The notes beneath the pieces are model-generated. The model made no database searches. It was not told the DNA's origin and saw only the letters and a list, made by a program, of their open reading frames with translations. From CAVTPU01 sp963736695 (GTDB lineage: Bacteria; Actinomycetota; Actinomycetes; Mycobacteriales; Micromonosporaceae), in contig CAVTPU010000004.1 of NCBI GenBank assembly GCA_963736695.1, positions 868,001-932,000 on the forward strand: a DNA stretch of 64,000 nucleotides. Direction: 5' to 3'. Below are positions 34,166 through 43,263 of the stretch, piece by piece. The position numbers and the translations under genes were made by a program. Positions within the stretch are counted from its first letter, which is position 1. Every line of letters begins with the position of its first letter.

Positions 34166-36535
34166 GTGCGCAAAGTCGTAGTGGGGCTTGTCGGGCTCTC
34201 ACTCGCTGGGCTTAGCGTCGCTATCGCCCCGTCGGCGCTCGCCACAAACACCCCTGTGGTGACGCGTGTGGCCGAGAAGGCGGAGCCCACTCCCAGCGAC
34301 GATCTGCCCAACCCGTTGGAGGAGAAGCGCCGCGACCTGCGCGAGCAGGCGCTCAGCGAGGTCCTCAACGGAACACTGACCACCGAGGTTCGCAACGGAA
34401 GTGTCGTGGCGAAGGTTGGCGAGACCGAACGCCGGTCGGCGAACGGCACCGTCAAGAAGAAGAGTCAATACGTCGAACTGCAGCGAGAGAAGACCGACCG
34501 GATCTTCGTGATCTTGGCCGAGTTCGGAACCCAGCGGCACGCGAGCTATCCCGACCAGGACACCGACCCCGACACTGCGGGACCGGTGACCTTCGACGGG
34601 CCGCAGCACAACCAGCTCCCGCAGCCGGATCGGGCGGTGGACAACTCCACCGTCTGGCAGGCCGACTATGACCGGCAGCACTTCCAGGACGTCTACTTCG
34701 GTGACACCGAGTCGCTGCGCACCTATTATGAGACCCAGTCGTCGGGCCGTTACAGCGTCAACGGCACCGTCACCGACTGGGTTCGGGTGCCCTACAACGG
34801 TGCCCGCTATGGCCGGTCCAACGGTTTCCCGTGTGGCAGCAACGTCTGCAGCAACACCTGGGCACTGGTCCGCGACGCCGCCAACACCTGGTATAACGAC
34901 CAGCTCGCGAAGGGTCGCACCGCTGCCGAGGTGGCGGCCGAGATGGCCACCTTCGACCAGTGGGACCGTTACGACTTCGACGGCGACGGCAACTTCAACG
35001 AGGCCGACGGCTACATCGACCACTTCCAGATCGTGCACTCCGGTGGCGACCAGGCCGATGGTGACCCGACACTCGGCGAAGACGCCATCTGGAGCCACCG
35101 GTGGTATGCGTTCATGGGCACCGGCTCCAGCGGCCCGGTGAACAACCTGCGCGGCGGCACCCAGATCGGCACGTCGGGCCTGTGGATCGGTGACTACACG
35201 ATTCAGCCGGAGAACGGCGGTCGCAGCGTCTTCTATCACGAATACGGTCACGACCTCGGTCTGCCGGACGACTACAACGTGCTCAGCGGTGGCGACAACA
35301 ACAGCGAGCACTGGACCCTGATGGCGCAGAGCCGGCTCGGCGCGGCGACCGACCAGGGCATCGGCGAGCGTGGCGGTGACCTCGGAGCGTGGAACAAGAT
35401 CCAGCTTGGCTGGCTCAACTACGCGACGGTTCAGGCCGGGCAGAAGAAGGAGATCAAGCTCGGGCCGCAGGAATACAACACGAAGAACAAGCAGGGCGTC
35501 GTGGTCGTGCTTCCGAAGAAGTCGGTGACGACGGATCTCGGTTCGCCCGCGGCGGGTGCCAACCAGTGGCACAGCGGCACGGGTGACGATCTCACCAGCA
35601 CGTTGGAGCGTCAGGTGACGCTCGGCGCCGGTGCGGCGAGCCTGTCGTTGCAGGCGCGGTGGGACATTGAGGACTGTGGTCCCGACGCCTGTGACTATGC
35701 CTATGTCGAGGTCGACAGCGGCAGCGGGTGGACGCCGATCGCCGGGTCGATCACCAACGCAGCCGAGGGCCACGCGATCGACGGCACGCAGGCGAGCTAT
35801 ACGCCCGCCACGTTCGACCTTTCCGCGTACGCCGGAAGCACCATCGGTCTGCGGTTGCGTTATGCGACAGACGGGGCGGTCGCCGGCAACGACGACGCGG
35901 TGCCGAACGGTCTCTTCGTGGACGAGGTGGCGATCACCTCCGGTGGTTCGACCATCTTCAGTGACGGTGCCGAGTCGGGCGCCAACGGGTGGACCGCGAC
36001 TGGATTCTCGGCCGTCGGTTCCAGCTTCACCACGTTGTATGACAACTTCTACATCGCGGGCTACCGCTCGTATGTGTCGTATGACCAGTATCTGAAGACC
36101 GGGCCGTACTTCTTCGGCTATGGCAACACTCGGCCGGACTTCGTCGACCACTACGCCTATCAGCCGGGCCTGCTCGTCTCCTATTGGGACCGGTCCTATG
36201 ACGACAATGACACGTTCGCTCACCCCGGTTCGGGTCGAAACCTCATCATCGACTCGCACCCGGCGCCGCTGATCCGCGTCGACGGAATTCCGTGGCGGGC
36301 CCGTGTCCAGATCTATGACGCGCCGTTCGGCCTGCGCACCACGGACTCGTTCACGTTGCACGTCAACGGGGTCGCGAGCCCGATCGCGGGCCAGCCGGGT
36401 GTTGCGTTGTTCGACGACACCCAGAAATACTGGTTTGAGGAGCTGCCCAACCACGGGGTGAAGTTGCCTGCGGTCGGCGTGAAGATCAGGGTCAAGGAGG
36501 TCAAGGGGACCACGATGGAGATCAAGATCTCCTGA
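34166..36535 (+). CDS. Secreted metalloprotease, immune inhibitor A (peptidase family M6)
   Basis: A 789-residue exported protease. Residues 1-27 are a signal peptide (VGLVGLSLAGLSVAIAPSALA). A propeptide follows, then the M6 catalytic domain with the zinc site FYHEYGHDLGLPDD (His358, Glu359, His362; family HExxH) and downstream SxxxM region (HWTLMAQSRLGA). The C-terminal half has the beta domains of InhA (WHSGTGDDLTSTLERQV, FVDEVAIT). It degrades host or environmental proteins outside the cell. GTG 34166 is chosen because CGGAGG is six bases upstream; the TTG at 34160 abuts the ribosome site. Convergent with the oligopeptide importer. Confidence 0.92.
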   Translation: MRKVVVGLVGLSLAGLSVAIAPSALATNTPVVTRVAEKAEPTPSDDLPNPLEEKRRDLREQALSEVLNGTLTTEVRNGSVVAKVGETERRSANGTVKKKSQYVELQREKTDRIFVILAEFGTQRHASYPDQDTDPDTAGPVTFDGPQHNQLPQPDRAVDNSTVWQADYDRQHFQDVYFGDTESLRTYYETQSSGRYSVNGTVTDWVRVPYNGARYGRSNGFPCGSNVCSNTWALVRDAANTWYNDQLAKGRTAAEVAAEMATFDQWDRYDFDGDGNFNEADGYIDHFQIVHSGGDQADGDPTLGEDAIWSHRWYAFMGTGSSGPVNNLRGGTQIGTSGLWIGDYTIQPENGGRSVFYHEYGHDLGLPDDYNVLSGGDNNSEHWTLMAQSRLGAATDQGIGERGGDLGAWNKIQLGWLNYATVQAGQKKEIKLGPQEYNTKNKQGVVVVLPKKSVTTDLGSPAAGANQWHSGTGDDLTSTLERQVTLGAGAASLSLQARWDIEDCGPDACDYAYVEVDSGSGWTPIAGSITNAAEGHAIDGTQASYTPATFDLSAYAGSTIGLRLRYATDGAVAGNDDAVPNGLFVDEVAITSGGSTIFSDGAESGANGWTATGFSAVGSSFTTLYDNFYIAGYRSYVSYDQYLKTGPYFFGYGNTRPDFVDHYAYQPGLLVSYWDRSYDDNDTFAHPGSGRNLIIDSHPAPLIRVDGIPWRARVQIYDAPFGLRTTDSFTLHVNGVASPIAGQPGVALFDDTQKYWFEELPNHGVKLPAVGVKIRVKEVKGTTMEIKIS

Positions 36536-36560
36536 CCCCTTCGCCCATCAGCACCACAAA

Positions 36561-36594
36561 ACGGTGCCCGGAGCTTGCAAGCTCCGGGCACCGT
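36561..36594. terminator. Bidirectional terminator
   Basis: Perfect 16-bp inverted repeat with a 2-base loop (arm ACGGTGCCCGGAGCTT), flanked by AAAA on the left and TCTTCGTTTC on the right, between convergent stops at 36535 and 36618. Confidence 0.88.
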
Positions 36595-36617
36595 TCTTCG
36601 TTTCGGGCAGATTATTG

Positions 36618-37640
36618 TCAGGACCCGGCGGGCCTGACCGCGTGCGCGACGTCACGCTCCTCGGCGAAGTGGCAGGCGCTCACGTGCGCCGAGCCTGGCC
36701 GCACCTCGAGCGCGGGTTCCTCCTGCGAGCAGCGCTCCTGGGCTTTCCAGCACCGGGTGCGGAACCGGCAGCCCGACGGCGGGTTCGCCGGTGAGGGCAC
36801 GTCTCCGGTCAGCATGATCTGGTCACGCTGGCCGCGGAGGGTCGGGTCGGGCACCGGCACCGCGGAGAGCAGCGCCTGCGTGTATGGGTGGGTGGCGTGG
36901 TCATAGATCTCGGCGTCGTTGCCGATCTCGGCGACCTTGCCCAGATACATCACCGCGACCCGGTCGGAGAGGTGACGCACGACCGACAAGTCGTGCGCGA
37001 TAAACACATAGGACAGACCGAGCTCGTTCTGAAGGGTCTCCAACAGGTTCATCACCTGTGCCTGAATCGACACGTCGAGCGCGGAGACCGGCTCGTCGCA
37101 AACGATGATCTTCGGCTGGAGTGCGAGTGCCCGGGCGATGCCGATGCGCTGCCGCTGCCCGCCGGAGAACTGGTGCGGATAGCGGTTGATGTGATCCGGG
37201 TTGAGGCCCACGAGGTCGAGCAGGTCCTGCACCTTGCGCTGCCGGTCCTGACGGGCGACAACCTCCGGGTGGATGGCGAAAGGTTCACCGATGATGTCGC
37301 CGACCGTCATGCGGGGATTCAACGACGTGTACGGGTCCTGAAGCACCATCTGGATGTTGCGTCGGGCCAGGCGCAGTTGGTTTCCTCGCAGTTTGGTGAG
37401 GTCCTGACCACGCACGGAGATCGACCCCGAGGTCGGCTTCTCCAAGCCGACGAGGAGCTTCGCCAGGGTCGACTTTCCGCACCCGGACTCCCCCACCACG
37501 CCGAGGGTCTCCCCTTGGTGCAGCTGGAGGTTGACTCCGTCGACCGCCTGCACGGCCCCTATGCGGGTTCGGAACACGATTCCCCGGGTGATGGGGAAGT
37601 GCTTGACCAGATCCCGCGTTTCGAGCACGACGTCACTCAC
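36618..37640 (-). CDS. Oligopeptide/dipeptide ABC importer, ATP-binding protein (OppF/DppF type)
   Basis: A 340-residue ATPase. Walker A GESGCGKSTLAK, Q-loop in MVLQDPYTSLNPRM, signature FSGGQRQRIGIARAL, Walker B IIVCDEPVSALDVSIQAQ, H-loop IAHDLSV. The C-terminal extension PPSGCRFRTRCWKAQERC with its cysteines matches the iron-sulphur-binding tail of the Opp/Dpp family. GTG 37640 with GAGGAGG upstream overlaps the OppD stop by 8 bases. Last gene of the operon; it drives peptide uptake with the OppD partner. Confidence 0.92.
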   Translation of the reverse strand: MSDVVLETRDLVKHFPITRGIVFRTRIGAVQAVDGVNLQLHQGETLGVVGESGCGKSTLAKLLVGLEKPTSGSISVRGQDLTKLRGNQLRLARRNIQMVLQDPYTSLNPRMTVGDIIGEPFAIHPEVVARQDRQRKVQDLLDLVGLNPDHINRYPHQFSGGQRQRIGIARALALQPKIIVCDEPVSALDVSIQAQVMNLLETLQNELGLSYVFIAHDLSVVRHLSDRVAVMYLGKVAEIGNDAEIYDHATHPYTQALLSAVPVPDPTLRGQRDQIMLTGDVPSPANPPSGCRFRTRCWKAQERCSQEEPALEVRPGSAHVSACHFAEERDVAHAVRPAGS

Positions 37641-38661
37641 CGCCGCGCACCTCCTCCCAGAAGTGGCAGGCGCTGCGCCGGCCGTCGGCCACCGTTTGCC
37701 GCTCCGGCTGCGGGTCGACGCGGCACTGATCCCGGGCGAACGCGCAGCGGGGGTTGAACGCGCAGCCCGGCGGAATGTCGACCAGGTTGGGCGGCAGCCC
37801 CTTGATGACCTTGAGCTGCTGCCCCTTGAGGTCAAGCCGGGGAATCGACTCCAGCAACGCCTTGGTGTAGGGGTGTGCCGGTGTCGCGTAGATGTCGAGC
37901 ACCGGAGCCTCCTCCACGATGCGCCCGGCATACATCACGGAGATTCGGTCCGCGACGTCGGCCACGACACCCATGTCGTGGGTGATGAGGATCAGGCCCA
38001 TGTTGCGTTCCGCCTGCAACTCGGCGAGCAGAGTCATGATCTGGGCCTGGACTGTGACGTCGAGGGCGGTCGTCGGCTCGTCCGCGATCACCACGTCGGG
38101 GTCGAGCGCCAACGCCATCGCGATCATCACCCGCTGGCGCATGCCGCCGGAGAACTGATGCGGATAGTCGTTGACGCGCTGGCTCGCCGCCGGGATCTTC
38201 ACCATGTCGAGCAGTTCGATGGCGCGTTTCTTCGCCTCGGACCGGGACATTCCCTTGTGGATTCGGAATGGCTCGGCGAGCTGGAACCCGACGGAGAAGA
38301 CGGGATTCAGCGCGGAGAGCGCGTCCTGAAAGATCATCGCGATGTGGTTGGCCCGCACTTGCCGACGTTCCGACTCGGGCAGTTTCAGCAAGTCGACGCC
38401 GCGATAGCGGATCTGTCCGTTGGTGACGAACGCCGGAGGAGTGTCGAGGGTGCCGGTCACCGCCAACGCGGTGACCGACTTGCCGCACCCCGACTCGCCG
38501 AGAAGGGCGAGCGTCTCGCCGGCGCGCAACGTGATGTCGACGCCGTTGATCGCGCGCGCCACGCCGTTGGGGGTCCGGAACTCCACATGCAGGTTCTCGA
38601 TCTCCAGCAGGGGCACCTGCGGGTTGGTGTCGAACCGAGTGGCGACCTGGATATCGGTCAC
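37633..38661 (-). CDS. Oligopeptide/dipeptide ABC importer, ATP-binding protein (OppD/DppD type)
   Basis: A 342-residue ATPase. Walker A GESGCGKSVTALAV, Q-loop AMIFQDALSALNP, signature FSGGMRQRVMIAMAL, Walker B VVIADEPTTALDVTVQAQ, H-loop ITHDMGVVA, and the Cys-containing tail GCAFNPRCAFARDQC as in its partner. GTG 38661 has GAGGAG three bases upstream. It lies 7 bp after the permease gene. It forms the heterodimeric motor with the OppF type. Confidence 0.92.
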   Translation of the reverse strand: MTDIQVATRFDTNPQVPLLEIENLHVEFRTPNGVARAINGVDITLRAGETLALLGESGCGKSVTALAVTGTLDTPPAFVTNGQIRYRGVDLLKLPESERRQVRANHIAMIFQDALSALNPVFSVGFQLAEPFRIHKGMSRSEAKKRAIELLDMVKIPAASQRVNDYPHQFSGGMRQRVMIAMALALDPDVVIADEPTTALDVTVQAQIMTLLAELQAERNMGLILITHDMGVVADVADRISVMYAGRIVEEAPVLDIYATPAHPYTKALLESIPRLDLKGQQLKVIKGLPPNLVDIPPGCAFNPRCAFARDQCRVDPQPERQTVADGRRSACHFWEEVRGGE

Positions 38662-38668
38662 TATCTCC

Positions 38669-39631
38669 TCACCTCAGCCGTGGGTCGAAGGCGTCACGGA
38701 TCGCGTCGCCCAGCATGATGAAGCCAAGCACTGTCAACGCGAGGAACCCGGCGGGGGCAATCATGGGGATCGCCGCTTCCCGAACGTGGGTCTGCGCGCT
38801 GGCGATGTCGATGCCCCATGAGATGGCCGGCGGTTTGAGCCCGATGCCGAGGAACGACAACGTCGCCTCGGAGGCGATGAATCCGCCGAGACTGATGGTG
38901 AGCACCACCACCATCGGCGCCAGCGCGTTGGGCAGGATGTGTCGCCACATGATCCGCCAGTTGCTCGCGCCGAGCATGCGCGCCGCCGCGACGTAGTCCT
39001 GTTCCTTGGCGGTGAGCACCGACGATCGGATGATGCGTGCCGCGGTCGTCCAGCCGAGCACCCCGAGCACGAGCACGACCGCCCAGATGCCGGGGTCGGC
39101 GCGACCCGAGGTGAGCCGCTTGGCCAACACGATGCCGGCGAGCAGATAGGGCACGCCGAGCACGATGTCGATGACCCGGGAGAGGACCGCGTCGATCCAG
39201 CCGCCGAAGAAGCCGGCCGGCATGCCGATGAGCAACGCAAGCACGGTGGTCAGCGCGACCGCGAAGATCGCGACCTTGACCGAGGCGTTGGCCCCATAGA
39301 CCGTGCGGGCGAAGACGTCGCAACCCTGGAAGTCATATCCGAGGAGAGCGGTGCCCGATGGTCCGCCGTGTTGTCGGGAGAGCATGCACAGCCGGGGATC
39401 GGCCGATGTGAACATCTCTGGGAGGAACGCCATCGCGACGACGAGCACGACAAGCAGGCTCGCCACCCAGAAGATCGGGTTGCGTCGCAGGTCGCGCATC
39501 GCGTCGTCGAAGAGGCTGCGTGGTTTCGCGGCCCGCTCGGTCCTTCCGGGCGGTGTCGGGGCGGCGGCGGATGCGGCTGACGTGTCGGCCGCCCCGGCCA
39601 CCACGGTGTCGCCGCTTTCGGTGCTACTCAT
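38669..39631 (-). CDS. Oligopeptide/dipeptide ABC importer, permease (OppC/DppC type)
   Basis: A 320-residue membrane protein with six TM segments. Residues 1-40 are a cytosolic Ala/Pro-rich tail; the first TM is WVASLLVVLVVAMAFLP. The cytoplasmic coupling loop has the EAA motif (AAARMLGASNWRIMWRHILPN), characteristic of binding-protein-dependent permeases. ATG 39631 overlaps the stop of the OppB-type gene by 8 bases. The extracellular loop (GYDFQGCDVFARTVYG) is standard for DppC. Confidence 0.9.
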   Translation of the reverse strand: MSSTESGDTVVAGAADTSAASAAAPTPPGRTERAAKPRSLFDDAMRDLRRNPIFWVASLLVVLVVAMAFLPEMFTSADPRLCMLSRQHGGPSGTALLGYDFQGCDVFARTVYGANASVKVAIFAVALTTVLALLIGMPAGFFGGWIDAVLSRVIDIVLGVPYLLAGIVLAKRLTSGRADPGIWAVVLVLGVLGWTTAARIIRSSVLTAKEQDYVAAARMLGASNWRIMWRHILPNALAPMVVVLTISLGGFIASEATLSFLGIGLKPPAISWGIDIASAQTHVREAAIPMIAPAGFLALTVLGFIMLGDAIRDAFDPRLR

Positions 39632-40550
39632 ATCGAATCCTCGGGTCCAGCACGGCATAGAGCAGATCGACGGCGAGGCTCGCCAATAGATAGACCATGA
39701 CCAGCACACTCACGAAGCCGACCACGAGCGGTCCGTCTTCGGTGCGGATGCCGCGGAAGAGGTTGAAGCCCACTCCGGGGATGTTGAAGACGCCCTCGGT
39801 GATGATCGCGCCACCCATGAGCGAGCCAAGGTCGATCCCGAGCGAGGTCACCACGGGGATCAGGGAGTTGCGCAACACGTGCACTCCCACGACCCGGGAC
39901 GGCCGCAGCCCTTTGGCGCGGGCCGTGCGCACATAGTCGGAGCGCAGGTTCTCCACGACCGACGTGCGGGTGAGCCGGATCGTGGTCGCCAACGACAGCG
40001 ATCCGAGCACCAAGCCGGGCAACAACAACGCCGTGAATCCCGGATCGGCCCCGGCTGTCACCGGGAAGATCTTCCACTCGATGCCGAACAGGTATTGCGC
40101 GGTCGGCGCTAGCACGATCACCGGGATAGCGATGATGATGAGCGTCAACACGAGGGTGTTGTTGTCGAAGAAGCCGCCGCGACGCAGCCCCGCCACCACC
40201 CCGGCGGCGATGCCGATCACGGCCGATGAGAGGAGCGCGATGATCGCGAGCCGGATCGTGACCGGCCACGCCTGGGCCATCATCTCCGAGATCTGCCGGC
40301 CGGTGAGCGACTCACCGAAGTCGCCGGTGAGAAGGCCCTTCATGTAGTAGAGATATTGCACGAGGAACGGTTCGTTGAGGTGGAACTTCTCGGTGAGCGC
40401 CTGCTGCACCGCCGGGCTCACCGGCCGCTCTCCGGCGAGCGCCTGCAGCGGGTTGCCCTGGTTGGCGAACATCAGCGCGTAGACCACGAAGGTAGCCCCG
40501 AAGAACGTCAGGACCATCTGGAGCAGGCGCCGAACGATGTAGCGAAACAT
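39624..40550 (-). CDS. Oligopeptide/dipeptide ABC importer, permease (OppB/DppB type)
   Basis: A 308-residue membrane protein with six TM segments and the EAA loop YVRTARAKGLRPSRVVGVHV with its conserved AKGL. The opening MFRYIVRRLLQMVLTFFGA is typical of OppB. It pairs with the OppC-type permease, overlapping its ATG. Separated from the binding protein gene by a long hairpin that probably lowers expression relative to the binding protein. Confidence 0.92.
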   Translation of the reverse strand: MFRYIVRRLLQMVLTFFGATFVVYALMFANQGNPLQALAGERPVSPAVQQALTEKFHLNEPFLVQYLYYMKGLLTGDFGESLTGRQISEMMAQAWPVTIRLAIIALLSSAVIGIAAGVVAGLRRGGFFDNNTLVLTLIIIAIPVIVLAPTAQYLFGIEWKIFPVTAGADPGFTALLLPGLVLGSLSLATTIRLTRTSVVENLRSDYVRTARAKGLRPSRVVGVHVLRNSLIPVVTSLGIDLGSLMGGAIITEGVFNIPGVGFNLFRGIRTEDGPLVVGFVSVLVMVYLLASLAVDLLYAVLDPRIRYE

Positions 40551-40614
40551 GTCTTTTTGAGCCCCTCACGGAGGACTGGCGTGCCGTGACCGGCGATCTC
40601 ATCGGCTCCGGGAC

Positions 40615-40666
40615 GCGGAGCGCGGTGCCACCGACGGGTGGTGATGTCGGTGGCACCGCGCTCCGC
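40615..40666 (-). terminator. Intra-operon hairpin after the peptide-binding protein gene
   Basis: A perfect stem of 19 bp (arms 40617-40635 and 40646-40664), extendable by two more pairs, with a 10-base loop. It lies between the binding-protein stop (40675) and the OppB-type start (40550). In such operons this hairpin stops most transcripts or protects the 3' end, so the binding protein is made in excess. Confidence 0.75.
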
Positions 40667-40674
40667 TGCGCGGA

Positions 40675-42327
40675 TCAGGAGGCCGGAACGACCTCGATCT
40701 TGGACAGGACGGTCCGGCTGAACGCGTCCAGGTCGAAGTTCTTGATGCGCGGGGAGATGCCGACGTTGTCGGCGCCGAAGCGCAGTGGGATCACCGGCAT
40801 GTCCTTGACGAGGATGTCCTCCGCCGCCTGATATTTGGCGATGGCCTCCTGCGGCGACGCTGCGGTGTCACCCTCGTGAACCAGCTTGTCGAACTCGGCG
40901 TTGCTGTATCCGTAGTTGTTCGACGAACCGTTGGTGGTGTATAGCGGGCCGAGGTAGTTGCCCATGGACGGATAGTCCATGACCCAACCCAGGCGGAACA
41001 TCCCGATGTTCTGCTTCGCCTTGAGCTTGGTGAGCATGTCGGCGAACTTGGGCTCGGGGGTGCCGACGCAACTAGTCAGGCCGAGGTTGGTCTTGAGCTG
41101 GTTACAGGTGGCCTCGATCCAGTCCTTGTGGCCACCGTCGGCGTTGTAACTGATCTTCAGCGTCTTCGGGCCACCGTTGGCGTCGTAGAGCTCCTTGGCC
41201 TTCGCCGCGTCGAACTTGCAGGCCTCGCCACACGCACCCGGACGATATCCGGCGACGACCGGCGAGACGAACGCGTCGGCGGACCGCTGCGAGTTCTTGA
41301 AGACCGACTTGATGATCTCGTCACGGTCGATCGCCATCGAGACGGCGCGCCGCACCTCTGGCTTGGCGTAGGCCGGGTCGTAGGTCGGGAAGGCCACGAA
41401 CTGGAACGTCGACGACGACTTCTGGATGTAGCGGTTGCCGAGGTCCGTCGGGGCGGAGGCGAGGCTGCCCGTCGGGATGGAGTCGATAATGTCGAGCTGC
41501 CCGGCGAGCAGGTCCGCGTAGGCCGCGTCCTGGTTCTGGTAGATCTTGAAGGTCACCCCGGCGATCTTCGGCTTGGTGCCGGCGTATCCGTCCCAGCGCT
41601 CAACCTCGATCTTCGAGTCGTGCTGCCACGTGCCCTTGATCTTGAAGGGACCGTTGCCGATCGGGGCCGCCTCGGCGTCCTTCTTCAGCGTCGTGCCGTC
41701 GGCCTCGAAGGCGGCCGCCGGCATCGGATAGAAGGCGGTGTAGCCCATGACGGCCGGGAAGTCGGCGAACGGCGCGGCGAGCGTCGCGGTGAAGGTCAGG
41801 TCGTCGACCTTGGCCAGGCCGGTCATCGCCTTCGCCTTCGGCTCCGGGGCCTTCTGCGCACCCTTTTCGCCGTCCGGGTCGACCGGGTTGAGGTCCTTGT
41901 AACCCTCAACGCCCATGAGGTCGAAGAAGTAGTTGTTGTTCAGGCCGTTGGGGCCGAACGCGGTGTAGTTCCACGCGCGCAGGTAGGCGTCGGCGTTGAC
42001 CGGCTCACCGTTGTGGAAGGTGCGCCCCGACTTGAGCTTGACGGTCCAGACCTTGCGGTCGTCCGACGTGATCGACTGCGCGGCGGCCATGACCGGCTTG
42101 TTCTGCGCGTCGAAGTCGACGAGACCTTCATAGATAGCGTTGAGGACCTCTGAGCCCGAGGTCTCGTTCACGTTGCCGGGGACCAGGTGCTCCGGCTCCG
42201 CGATCGAGATCGAGATCGTCTCGTTGGTGTTGCCCGTGTCGGACGCACCCTTCTGGGTGCATCCCGTGGCGAGCAACGCGACGGCCGCTGTCGCGACCGT
42301 TGCCCGCACCACAATTCTTCTCCGCAC
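40675..42327 (-). CDS. Peptide-binding lipoprotein of the ABC importer (SBP family 5)
   Basis: A 550-residue extracytoplasmic solute-binding protein. Basic start RRRIVVRATVATAAVALLATGC with lipobox LATGC, Cys23 being the lipidated residue. The mature part matches SBP family 5 (SISIAEPEHLVPGNVNETSG, VWTVKLKSGRTFHNGEPVNA then DAYLRAWNYT, AVSMAIDRDEII). GTG 42327 has GAGGAGG six bases upstream. Codon use is strongly C-ending, fitting high expression. First gene of the importer operon; candidate -10 TACCCT lies near 42430. Confidence 0.92.
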   Translation of the reverse strand: MRRRIVVRATVATAAVALLATGCTQKGASDTGNTNETISISIAEPEHLVPGNVNETSGSEVLNAIYEGLVDFDAQNKPVMAAAQSITSDDRKVWTVKLKSGRTFHNGEPVNADAYLRAWNYTAFGPNGLNNNYFFDLMGVEGYKDLNPVDPDGEKGAQKAPEPKAKAMTGLAKVDDLTFTATLAAPFADFPAVMGYTAFYPMPAAAFEADGTTLKKDAEAAPIGNGPFKIKGTWQHDSKIEVERWDGYAGTKPKIAGVTFKIYQNQDAAYADLLAGQLDIIDSIPTGSLASAPTDLGNRYIQKSSSTFQFVAFPTYDPAYAKPEVRRAVSMAIDRDEIIKSVFKNSQRSADAFVSPVVAGYRPGACGEACKFDAAKAKELYDANGGPKTLKISYNADGGHKDWIEATCNQLKTNLGLTSCVGTPEPKFADMLTKLKAKQNIGMFRLGWVMDYPSMGNYLGPLYTTNGSSNNYGYSNAEFDKLVHEGDTAASPQEAIAKYQAAEDILVKDMPVIPLRFGADNVGISPRIKNFDLDAFSRTVLSKIEVVPAS

Positions 42328-43263
42328 TAATTCCTCCTCGAGGCATGTCTCGATGTCAGACCCGCGCGTCCCACCCACCACCGTCCCTTGTGGTCAGGAG
42401 GTAGTGATCCGCCGAGTCAGACAACACAGGGTAGACATTGCGATGTTCGACCGCGAGTCGGCCCCAGGCTACCGGCCAGCGCGATTGTCATGAATACGTC
42501 GCGGCACCAGATTGGTAACGATCCCGCTGCGTAAAGCCACTCCCACGGCGATCTCCGCAACGGGTCGGCGAGCTTGGCGAGCGGTTCGATTTCGGCCGAA
42601 ATTCCGCGCGACATTTTAATTACCACTCTGAATATTTGAAGGTCAGAAGCCCTGCAGACGGTTTTCCGCCCGGAACGCTCGACGCCTCTCACCGGTCGCC
42701 CGCGACGAACGCGCTCACCCCGCAAAACGCTGCAAAGTCAGGACAATCGCGCGTCTCCGGCACACCCGACGCCTCGCGTTGTCGGCCCCGCGAAGCCGCC
42801 AACGTGGATCCTCCACTGACGACACCGCGACCCAATCGACCGCCGGTTCGTGACCTCGCGCACTGACCGTCGCGGATGCCGTCAGCGCCCGGACATGCGA
42901 TTGTCATCACCCGCCGACAGTCGCCGTGATCAATTCCCAAAACCACGTCACGAAAACTCATGATCGCCGCGTTTTCGCAGGTCACAGGCCTATAAATGAT
43001 CACCGCAGAAAACCCGCACCGGCGCATAGCACAGTTACATGTCACGATGAATGTCCGCCGCGAGCGCCCGGGCGTCACACGTCTCCGAAAACCACGTCCC
43101 GCTGGCGCCACGCGTCCCAGCATCACGCGTTTCAGCATCACGAGGCCGGGATCGCCCAGTCCGCGCGACTCGTGGACCGAACGCACGGCCGGGGCGACCC
43201 GATCGGGGGATGTGTGGTGAGCCGGGCCGCGCTCCTGTCCGGCGGCCCATACCGTACGAGGTG
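42328..43263. other. Long intergenic region, no convincing gene
   Basis: About 935 bp. The left end holds the leader and promoter of the importer operon. No frame in it looks protein-coding. 42612-42650 is AT-rich (ATTTTAATTACC, AATATTTGAA). At 42971-43013 an imperfect dyad (GTTTTC arms) flanks TATAAA (42991-42996), which looks like an operator-bounded promoter. AAAACCACGTC occurs at about 42940 and again at about 43090, and CAGCATCACG occurs twice near 43120-43145. No riboswitch was recognised. Confidence 0.4.

Noticed and set aside
34199..36454. 750-codon minus-strand frame opposite immune inhibitor A
   Set aside because: Low-complexity Val/Arg/Asp sequence produced by high GC at third positions; the plus strand codes a clear protease.
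42636..43220. Small frames in the gap before the 4-TM gene
   Set aside because: Composition is Arg/Pro/Ser-rich and not protein-like, and no ribosome site fits.
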